NCBI RefSeq assembly: GCF_000429905.1
Contig: NZ_KE386982.1
Span: forward strand, 208,551-272,550
DNA length: 64,000 bases
Source of the DNA: Desulfatibacillum aliphaticivorans DSM 15576
GTDB lineage: Bacteria > Desulfobacterota > Desulfobacteria > Desulfobacterales > Desulfatibacillaceae
Direction of reading: 5' to 3'
Shown: piece by piece, positions 17,717 through 24,486 of the stretch
Numbering within the stretch: the first letter of the stretch is position 1
How the letters are laid out: each line of letters starts with the position of its first letter
Program-made: the position numbers and the translations under genes
The notes under the pieces: generated by a model
What the model saw: only the letters and a program-made list of their open reading frames with translations
What the model was told of the DNA's origin: nothing
Databases searched by the model: none

Positions 17717-18562
17717 ATGGGATCGGAAGCATTGGCCATAGCCTACGGGGTGGGTTCGGCCCTCACCTGGGGCGCGGCGGATTTTAGCGGAGGCATGGCT
17801 TCCAAACGGGGAAACGTCTATGCCGTGGTATTGTTTTCCCAGTTTGTGGGCCTGTTTTTTATACTGGCTTTATTGGGCGCCACCGGCGAGGAATACCCGG
17901 GCGCGTCGACTTTGATTTACGGCGGATTGGCCGGCCTTTCCGGGGCGCTGGGCCTTATCTGTTTGTATAAAGGGCTGGCAAGAAGCCCCATGGCCGTGGT
18001 GGCGCCCGTCTCCGCAGTGGTGACGGCTTTGCTGCCGGTGCTGGTTGCAGTCATCCTGCACGGGCTGCCGCCGGTATTGCAGATTGCCGGATTCTTCCTG
18101 GCTTTGGTTTCCATCTGCCTGGTTTCCTGGACAAGGCAATCCGTGCGGATAAGACAAGAGGACATGCTATTGCCGGTCCTGGCCGGGATGGGCTTCGGCG
18201 GCTTTTTTGTGGGGATTCATTACGCCGGATACAGCGGATTCGCCTGGCCCTTGCTGTCTGCGAAAATTGTGGGGCTCACCGTTTTATCCCTGGTATTGGG
18301 CTTTAAACTCCGAGGACAGTCCCTGGGACATACTCCCTGGAGGTGGATTTTGTGGGCGGGCATCTTGGATGTGGCCGGCAACGGCCTTTTCATCCTGGCG
18401 TCCCAGACCGGCAGGCTGGACCTTGCGTCCGTCCTGGCGTCCTTATATCCTGCGTCCACGGTTTTATTGGCCTGGCGCATATTAAAGGAGCGCATGACCG
18501 GCGGTCAATGGGTGGGCATGGCTACGACGTTGGCTGCCTTGGCCTTGATTTCCATGGGATAG
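17717..18562 (+). CDS. EamA/DMT-superfamily transporter
   Basis: A 281-aa integral membrane protein with about ten hydrophobic helices in two EamA halves (about 5-135 and 150-280). The first half contains the typical loop GADFSGGMASKRG, and the two halves end in similar glycine-rich helices. DMT proteins usually export or exchange metabolites such as amino acids or nucleotide sugars. ATG 17717 follows GGGAGGAG at good spacing; the longer frame lacks this. It diverges from an ArgP-like regulator and is followed after 22 nt by an aminotransferase, so export of an amino acid or its keto derivative is a reasonable guess. Confidence 0.88.
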   Translation: MGSEALAIAYGVGSALTWGAADFSGGMASKRGNVYAVVLFSQFVGLFFILALLGATGEEYPGASTLIYGGLAGLSGALGLICLYKGLARSPMAVVAPVSAVVTALLPVLVAVILHGLPPVLQIAGFFLALVSICLVSWTRQSVRIRQEDMLLPVLAGMGFGGFFVGIHYAGYSGFAWPLLSAKIVGLTVLSLVLGFKLRGQSLGHTPWRWILWAGILDVAGNGLFILASQTGRLDLASVLASLYPASTVLLAWRILKERMTGGQWVGMATTLAALALISMG

Positions 18563-18584
18563 GAAAACCCCAGAAAGGACTGTC

Positions 18585-19700
18585 ATGAAGATTCCGGTTT
18601 TTGACCTGGAACGATATTTCGCCAAGTACGAGTTTTCCACCAAATACCTTTTATCCTGTTCCGATTGCCAGACCATGTCCATGCACGAACTGGCCGCCAT
18701 GGCTTCGGAGGCCGCCCGGCCTCTCTGGGACGGCCTGGAGCTTGGGTATACCGAAACCATGGGGCATCCGCTTTTGCGGCAGGCCATAGCCGATCTTTAC
18801 CTGGGTCTGGCGGCTGACAATACTCTGGTCGCCGCGCCGGAAGAGGGCGTTTTTTTGTTCATGAACACCCTGCTTAAAGCCGGCGACCACGTGGTGTGCA
18901 TCAGCCCGGCTTATCAGTCCCTGCATGAGGTGGCCAGGGCCATTGGCTGTGAGGTGTCGGATTGGGTTTTGGACGAACAAAACGGCTGGGCGCCGGATTT
19001 GGCGGACCTGGAAAAACTGCTCCGGCCGGAAACCCGGCTGGTGGTGATCAATTTTCCTCACAACCCCTCGGGCGCCGTTGTCAGTCAGGATTTTCTGGAC
19101 TCCCTGTACGCCTTGTTGGATGCACGGGGGATTTATCTGCTGTCCGACGAGATGTACCGGTTTCTATATCATGACCAGGCCCAGCCCCCCAACCCGGCGT
19201 GCGGGGATTATCATCGGGCAGTGACCCTTGGAGGCCTGTCCAAAGCATTCGGCCTGCCAGGGCTGCGTTTGGGCTGGCTGGCGACGCAGGACATGGATTT
19301 GTTGGAAGAAATGAGCCGCTTCAAGGATTACACCACCATTTGCCACAGCGCGCCCAGCGAGATTTTGGGAATCATAGCCCTGGAGAACAGGGAGGCCATC
19401 CTTGATCGGCAAACAAGGCTGATCCGCAAAAACCTGGAAGTCCTGGAGGCGTTTTTGAAGGAGCATGACGCCCGCATCCGGTGCGTTCTTCCCAAGGGCG
19501 GCTCCATGTGCTTTCCCCGGCTGACTTTTACGGACAGCGCCCAGGCTTTTTGCGAGAATCTGGTCCGGGACACCGGCGTTATGCTGGTTCCGTCAACCAT
19601 GTTCCGGTTCGGCGACCATCACGTGCGCATCGGGATAGGCCGCAGGGATTTCCCCAAGGTTCTTGAGGTCTTTTCCTCATACCTTGCGGCCGTAGTTTAG
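18585..19700 (+). CDS. PLP-dependent aminotransferase, class I/II
   Basis: A 371-aa fold-type I aminotransferase. Visible elements are INFPHNPSGAVV (cofactor Asn), LLSDEMYRFLYH (the Asp that pairs with the pyridine nitrogen, plus Tyr), the PLP lysine in TLGGLSKAFGLPGLRLGWLA (quoted in full, 20 residues), and a C-terminal VRIGIGR segment with the carboxylate-binding arginine. It is shorter than aspartate aminotransferase (about 400 aa) and suits the generic group near histidinol-phosphate or MalY-like enzymes. The DMT exporter gene is 22 nt upstream in the same direction. Its stop codon overlaps that of the convergent RCC1 gene by 4 nt. Substrate not assignable. Confidence 0.88.
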   Translation: MKIPVFDLERYFAKYEFSTKYLLSCSDCQTMSMHELAAMASEAARPLWDGLELGYTETMGHPLLRQAIADLYLGLAADNTLVAAPEEGVFLFMNTLLKAGDHVVCISPAYQSLHEVARAIGCEVSDWVLDEQNGWAPDLADLEKLLRPETRLVVINFPHNPSGAVVSQDFLDSLYALLDARGIYLLSDEMYRFLYHDQAQPPNPACGDYHRAVTLGGLSKAFGLPGLRLGWLATQDMDLLEEMSRFKDYTTICHSAPSEILGIIALENREAILDRQTRLIRKNLEVLEAFLKEHDARIRCVLPKGGSMCFPRLTFTDSAQAFCENLVRDTGVMLVPSTMFRFGDHHVRIGIGRRDFPKVLEVFSSYLAAVV

Positions 19701-21010
19701 CGGCTGATAAACGGGCTCCCGGAGACTACTGTTTTTTCCGGGAGTGCGTGGAAATTCTTATCGGCCTTTCCAATGCCCAATTGGCCCTTTTGGTTGTCGC
19801 CCCAGGCCAGGACCGCGCCGTTTTCGGCCACCGCCAGGGAATGGTAACGCCCCGCAGCCAGGCAGATCACGCTGTGAAGGGAAGCCAGGGTCGGATGGTC
19901 TTCATGATTTTGGGCGCCTTGCCCAAGTTGTCCGCGATCGCCGGCTCCCCATGCGAGAACGGAGCCGTCGCCCATCAAAGCCAGGGAATGTCGGCCGTTG
20001 GCTGTAATGGCCCTCACTCCCTTTAATGGGACGCCGTTGGTCGATCTGACCGGCAAGGGATCTCGCACAAAACCATTATGCGGCCCCATGCCTAGCTGGC
20101 CCACGCCGTTGTTTCCCCATGCCCACACTTCCCCATCCCTGGTCAAAGCCAAAGAGAAGGCGTGTCCTGCAGCGATTGCGACAACATTGTCCAAAGGCTT
20201 GTCAACGGAATGCATTACCTGCACGGGGGCCTTGCGGTCATAATCGCTGCAGTCTCCCAACTGGCCGAATTCGTTGTCTCCCCACGCCCAAACGGTTCCG
20301 TCGACGCTCAAGGCCAGGGAGTGGGCGAAACCCGCCGCCACTGCCTTGACGCCGGCCAAAGGCTTTCCGAACCTCATCACCTGTCTTGGATTTTGCCTGT
20401 TTTTCAGGGTTCCGCCTCCAATCTGGCCGTCACTGTTGGAGCCCCACGCCCAAACGGTTCCATCGGAAGCGACCGCCAGGGAGTGTTCTCCCCCGCACGC
20501 AGCGCCCACGATATTTTCAAGCGGATTGGTCCTTATGTGCCTTACCTTTACGGGGGATCGGCGTTCATAAAAGAATCCGTCTCCGAGTTGGCCCATGGAA
20601 TTTTCACCCCAGGTCCATACCTCGCCTTTGGCGGTCAGGGCCAATGAGTGATGCTCTCCCGCCGCAACCTTTAAAACGCCGTTTAATGGAGCGCCGGACT
20701 TATGCATTACCTGGACGGGAGAGAGGGAGGCCTTGTTCGTTCCAATCCCAAGCTGGCCCGAGGAATTGTCTCCCCACGCCCAAACGGTTCCGTCGTTTTT
20801 GACAACCAGGGAGTGATATCCTCCCCCTGCTGCAATTCCCCAAACAGGATGAGGCGCGTTTCGATGCCGGGCGCTGGTTCGGGCTTCCTCGGAGGGACGC
20901 GGCTGACTGGAAGTGCACGCCAGGCAGCCTAAAAGCAGGATCGTCACGACTATCGCCGGAATAAGGACGGGCTTCAGGGAGTGTTCGGAGGAGAGCATGG
21001 ATTTAAGCAT
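19697..21010 (-). CDS. RCC1-repeat lipoprotein (seven-bladed propeller)
   Basis: A 437-aa exported protein. The signal segment (PVLIPAIVVTILLLGCLAC) ends in a cysteine pair suitable for lipid attachment. The rest is seven RCC1 repeats of about 50 residues, each with a core like VWAWGDNSSGQLG, enough to close one seven-bladed beta-propeller. At DNA level the block encoding GTVWAWG is identical over 20 bp in three repeats (20280-20299, 20442-20461, 20772-20791), a sign of recent homogenisation. RCC1 propellers usually bind proteins; in bacteria their partners are mostly unknown. The start at 21010 has only a weak purine-rich RBS; ATG 20998 is an alternative. Confidence 0.85.
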   Translation of the reverse strand: MLKSMLSSEHSLKPVLIPAIVVTILLLGCLACTSSQPRPSEEARTSARHRNAPHPVWGIAAGGGYHSLVVKNDGTVWAWGDNSSGQLGIGTNKASLSPVQVMHKSGAPLNGVLKVAAGEHHSLALTAKGEVWTWGENSMGQLGDGFFYERRSPVKVRHIRTNPLENIVGAACGGEHSLAVASDGTVWAWGSNSDGQIGGGTLKNRQNPRQVMRFGKPLAGVKAVAAGFAHSLALSVDGTVWAWGDNEFGQLGDCSDYDRKAPVQVMHSVDKPLDNVVAIAAGHAFSLALTRDGEVWAWGNNGVGQLGMGPHNGFVRDPLPVRSTNGVPLKGVRAITANGRHSLALMGDGSVLAWGAGDRGQLGQGAQNHEDHPTLASLHSVICLAAGRYHSLAVAENGAVLAWGDNQKGQLGIGKADKNFHALPEKTVVSGSPFISR

Positions 21011-21140
21011 CGTGTGATTTTCTTTCTTTTTAGGGCGGTTTGCTTGGGAACTAATGCGTCGGCTCTGCTCCAGCGGCGATTTCGCCTTGACGGCATGGGA
21101 ATCCGGGCCGAGGCCGAAAGCAGTAATTAACGCCAGTCAG

Positions 21141-21179
21141 GCAAATACTGATAAAAAATAGCATAAATCCAGTATTTGC
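21141..21179. promoter_or_regulatory. Inverted repeat, possible regulator-binding site
   Basis: GCAAATACTG (21141-21150) and CAGTATTTGC (21170-21179) are perfect reverse complements separated by a 19-nt AT-rich spacer. A third half-copy, GCAAATA, follows at 21181-21187, so TATTTGC-T-GCAAATA is a second, nested palindrome. It lies about 130-170 nt upstream of the RCC1 gene and about 310 nt upstream of the flavoprotein gene. The rest of the 21011-21486 gap holds only the promoter at 21356. Confidence 0.45.
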
Positions 21180-21355
21180 TGCAAATAAAGATTCGAGACT
21201 ACCCTATCAACCATAAAGATGTTTCAGTTGCATAAGGTATGGGCAATATCCGAAAAGCCTCTGAAAGCCCTAATATGCGGCCGTTTTGAGGCGCCCTCAC
21301 CTTTTCTGGGGAAAGCTGGTTATCCCCACGATTTTGCCATGTTTTTTCGCTGAGG

Positions 21356-21384
21356 TGGACATGTCCCCCCGTCCTCTGTATAAT
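21356..21384 (+). promoter_or_regulatory. Strong sigma-70-type promoter for the flavoprotein/rubredoxin operon
   Basis: TGGACA (21356-21361, 5 of 6), a 17-nt spacer and a perfect TATAAT (21379-21384). Transcription would start near 21391, giving a leader of about 95 nt before the FabK-like gene, and would read into the three tightly packed genes behind it. Confidence 0.65.
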
Positions 21385-21486
21385 GATTCCGCATGATTTA
21401 TACATACCGGCATGTTCGGCGGCGCTTCATCAATATAGGAGCAGCCGATCCGCTCTATCGCGTACGCATGACAAAAGGAGAATGCA

Positions 21487-22437
21487 ATGCAACGGGGACG
21501 TCTTGGCGAACTCCTGGGAATTGAATATCCAATTATTCAGGGCGGCATGGTTTGGGTTTCCCATTGGCAATTGGCGGCGGCCTGTTCCAACGCGGGCATC
21601 CTTGGGACTTTGGGCAGCGGGTCCATGTCCCTGGATGAGGTTAAGGAAAACATAACCAAAATGCAGGAAAACACGGACAAGCCTTTTGCCGTGAACATTC
21701 CCATGCTGCGGCCCGACGCTGTGGAAATCGGTCAAATCGCTTTGGACATGGGCGTGAAGATTCTCATCACCTCGGCCGGCAACCCGGCCAAAATCGTTCC
21801 CGTCCTGAAGCGGGACGACACCTTGCTCATTCATGTGGTTCCTTCGGTGCGCGGCGCTGTCAAGGCGCAGGAGACCGGCGTGGACGCCATTGTATGCGAA
21901 GGCTACGAGGCGGGAGGCCATAACAGCCCCTACGAAACCACCACCCTGGCCCTCACTCCCCAGGTTGCCGACGCCGTGGACATCCCCGTGGTCGCCGCGG
22001 GCGGCATCGCCGACGGCAGGGGGATCGCTGCGGTCATGGCATTGGGCGCGGACGGCGCGCAACTGGGCACCCGCTTCATCGCCACCACCGAGTGCAACGC
22101 CCACGCCAAATACAAAGACCTCATCGTGGACACGCCCGACACCGGCACATGCATTATCGGCCGCAAGCTCTCGCTTTTGCGGGTGATCCGCAATGATTTC
22201 GCCCAACGGATTGAAGACGCGGAAAAACAGGGCGCCGACAAGGACGGCCTGCTCAAGGTTATCGGAAACGAATTCAACAGAAATCGGGCCGCAGCCGTGG
22301 ACGGGGACCTGGCCGAAGGCGCGTTTCAAGCCGGTCAGTCTTCGGGGATGGTCAAGGACGTGGTTCCCGTGGCGGAATTGGTCAAGAGGCTTGTTGCGGA
22401 GTTTGAAGCCGCCAAGCAAGTTCTTTCTAATATGTAA
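21487..22437 (+). CDS. FMN-dependent nitronate monooxygenase / FabK-like enoyl reductase
   Basis: A 316-aa TIM-barrel flavoprotein of the NMO/FabK family. The N-terminus reads LGIEYPIIQGGMVWVSHWQL (the QGGM FMN/substrate loop). The barrel includes VCEGYEAGGHNSP, with the conserved His of FabK/NMO enzymes, VVAAGGIADGRGIAAVMALG and GAQLGTRFIATTE for FMN phosphate binding. Family members either oxidise nitronates or reduce enoyl-ACP with NAD(P)H; an anaerobe would favour a reductase role, which is inference. AAAGGAG precedes the start. The double-rubredoxin gene follows after 44 nt, so electron exchange between the two products is possible. Confidence 0.85.
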   Translation: MQRGRLGELLGIEYPIIQGGMVWVSHWQLAAACSNAGILGTLGSGSMSLDEVKENITKMQENTDKPFAVNIPMLRPDAVEIGQIALDMGVKILITSAGNPAKIVPVLKRDDTLLIHVVPSVRGAVKAQETGVDAIVCEGYEAGGHNSPYETTTLALTPQVADAVDIPVVAAGGIADGRGIAAVMALGADGAQLGTRFIATTECNAHAKYKDLIVDTPDTGTCIIGRKLSLLRVIRNDFAQRIEDAEKQGADKDGLLKVIGNEFNRNRAAAVDGDLAEGAFQAGQSSGMVKDVVPVAELVKRLVAEFEAAKQVLSNM

Positions 22438-22481
22438 TCAAACCAATAAAAAGATACGTAAACAACCCGTGGAGGACCTGA

Positions 22482-23492
22482 ATGAAAAAGTGGAAATGCT
22501 TGGTTTGCGGATACATCCATGAAGGCGATGAACCGCCTGAGAAATGCCCGGTTTGCGGCGCCGACGCCAGCCAGTTTGAAGAGTTGATCGAAGAGGACGC
22601 CCCGGCTGAGGAAGCGCCTGCTGAGGCTGAACCCGCTGAAGCAGCGCCTGTAGAAGCAGCGCCTGTGGAAGAACCTGCGGCTGAAGAAGCGGCCGTCGAA
22701 GAGGCTAAGGAAGAAGAGGCCTCCCCGGAGCCCGCCCCGGAGGAAGAAGCTCCCAAGGCGGAGGAATCCGTCCAGGAGGCTCCTGCGGAGGAGGCGCCGG
22801 TGAAAAAGTGGCGCTGCACGGTTTGCAATTACATCCATGAAGGCCCTGAGCCGCCTGAAATCTGCCCGGTTTGCGGCGCGGACAAGAGCAAGTTCGTGGA
22901 ATTCAAGGACGGGGACGAAATACCGTCCAGGAAGAAAAAAGCCGCCCCCAAAGAGGAAGACAAGCCGGCGGAGGAAATCAAGGAAACTTACAAAGTGGAG
23001 GAGTCCATTGGCCGGGATTCGACTCCGGAGCCCGAGCCTTTGTCCTTTATTGAAAAATATGACGCATGGCTGTCCCTGCTCACTCAGCATCACGCCCATC
23101 CCATTGCCGTGCACATTCCCAACGGCCTGGTTCCCATCGCCGTGATTTTCATGGTGCTGTCCATGCTGTTCCATTCCCAATCCCTGGGCCAAGCCTATTT
23201 TTACAACATGATCGCCGTGCTTCTGGCCATGCCCTGGGTGCTTTTCACCGGGTATGTGGATTGGCAGCGGGTGTATAACGGGGCCAGCACTTCGGTTTTT
23301 AACTCGAAAATAGTATGCGGCCTGATAGTAGCAGGCATCGCTTTCATTGTAGTGGTCTGGAGACTGTTTCAGCCTGACATTCTCATGCCTGGCGCCTCCG
23401 GCCGTTTTTTCTTTGCGCTTCTTAATTTCATCATGGTGGGGGCTGCAGGATATGCCGGATTCCAGGGCGGAAAGCTGGTTTTCAACAAATAG
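22482..23492 (+). CDS. Double-rubredoxin protein with C-terminal DUF2231-like membrane domain
   Basis: A 336-aa protein of unusual build. Residues 1-35 and about 107-142 are two rubrerythrin-type rubredoxin domains, each with a CxxC (CLVCGY, CTVCNY) and a CPVCG pair able to bind one iron. They are separated by about 70 residues of Glu/Ala/Pro-rich repeat (APAEEAPAEAEPAEAAP), an extended charged linker. After a second charged linker, residues about 195-330 carry four hydrophobic helices opening with HAHPIAVHIPNGLVP, the DUF2231 signature whose histidines could bind haem. The layout suggests a membrane redox protein with two tethered one-electron carriers. It has GGAGG before the ATG and lies between a flavoprotein and a binding protein in one tight cluster. 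Confidence 0.88.
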   Translation: MKKWKCLVCGYIHEGDEPPEKCPVCGADASQFEELIEEDAPAEEAPAEAEPAEAAPVEAAPVEEPAAEEAAVEEAKEEEASPEPAPEEEAPKAEESVQEAPAEEAPVKKWRCTVCNYIHEGPEPPEICPVCGADKSKFVEFKDGDEIPSRKKKAAPKEEDKPAEEIKETYKVEESIGRDSTPEPEPLSFIEKYDAWLSLLTQHHAHPIAVHIPNGLVPIAVIFMVLSMLFHSQSLGQAYFYNMIAVLLAMPWVLFTGYVDWQRVYNGASTSVFNSKIVCGLIVAGIAFIVVVWRLFQPDILMPGASGRFFFALLNFIMVGAAGYAGFQGGKLVFNK

Positions 23493-23502
23493 GCGAATAG
23501 GA

Positions 23503-24486
23503 ATGCCGGGAGTTGTGATCCTGGCTTTGGTTATTATGGCGTGTGCGGGAGCCTTTACGGCCCCCGCTGCGCTCGCCAAAGAGGTTCGGCTCATTCCGCA
23601 GTGGGTCCCGCAGGCTCAATTCGCCGGATATTATATGGGCCTTAAAAAAGGCTTTTATAAAAAAAGGGGCATTGACCTGACGATTATCTCCGGAGGGCCG
23701 TTAAGGCAGTCTTCCGAGTATCTGGCTTCGGGACAGGCGGAATTCGCCACGTTATGGCTGGCCTCGGGAATACAAATGCGGGACCACGCCGTGCCGGTGG
23801 TGAACATCGCCCAGATGGTTAGGCGCAGCGCACTCATGCTGGTGGCCAAAAAGAGCAGCGGCATCATTTCCCCCCAGGACATGAACGGAAAAAAGATCGG
23901 GCTTTGGGAACCGGTTTTTCAGATTCAGCCTTCGGCCTTTATCGAAAAATACGACCTGGACGTCACTACGATTCGCCAGTCCTATTCCGTCAATCTGTTT
24001 TTAAGGGGAGGCGTGGATGTGGCCTCGGCCATGTGGTATAACGAGTACCATACCATCTTAAACGCCGGCCTGAATCCCGACGAACTGGTCACCTTCTTTT
24101 TCTACGACCACGGCCTGAATTTTCCCGAAGACGGCATTTACGTCCTGGAAGACACCCTTAATCAGGATCCGGACCTGTGCAAGGCGTTCGTGGCCGCCTC
24201 CATTGAAGGATGGGATTACGCCTTCGCCCATCCCGAGGAAACCATCGACCTGGTCATGGCCAACCTGGAGGATGAGCACATTCCCGCCACCCGGGTCCAT
24301 CAAAGGTGGATGCTTGATCGGATGAAGGACCTCATGTATCCCCTAAGCGGGGGGGGCATATCCGCTGAACTGAAATACGACGACTTTGCCAGAGTGGCGT
24401 ATTCCTTAAAGGATTTCGGCCTGATAGACTCCATCCCGGAGTATAATGCCTTTTACCGAAAGTGCTATGATGAAAACCACCAATAG
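23503..24486 (+). CDS. NMT1/THI5-type solute-binding protein, no transporter nearby
   Basis: A 327-aa periplasmic binding protein of the type-II NMT1/SsuA/ThiY group. A Sec signal peptide occupies about residues 1-25 (cleavage after APAALA). The mature protein starts KEVRLIPQWVPQAQFAGYYMG, the canonical opening of this family, and continues with GFYKKRGIDLTI and ASGQAEFATLWLASG. Family ligands include pyrimidines, sulfonates and taurine. ATG 23503 is chosen because the upstream extension would overlap the rubredoxin gene by 80 nt and hide the signal peptide. The phosphatase gene overlaps its 3' end by 20 nt; no permease or ATPase accompanies it, so a sensory role is likely. Confidence 0.85.
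   Translation: MPGVVILALVIMACAGAFTAPAALAKEVRLIPQWVPQAQFAGYYMGLKKGFYKKRGIDLTIISGGPLRQSSEYLASGQAEFATLWLASGIQMRDHAVPVVNIAQMVRRSALMLVAKKSSGIISPQDMNGKKIGLWEPVFQIQPSAFIEKYDLDVTTIRQSYSVNLFLRGGVDVASAMWYNEYHTILNAGLNPDELVTFFFYDHGLNFPEDGIYVLEDTLNQDPDLCKAFVAASIEGWDYAFAHPEETIDLVMANLEDEHIPATRVHQRWMLDRMKDLMYPLSGGGISAELKYDDFARVAYSLKDFGLIDSIPEYNAFYRKCYDENHQ

Noticed and set aside
21085..21150. Cobalamin-riboswitch-like words (GGGAATCCGGG, then a CCAGTCAGGC segment) upstream of the RCC1 and flavoprotein genes
   Set aside because: The conserved core and B12-box order are not complete, and neither neighbour is a cobalamin gene.
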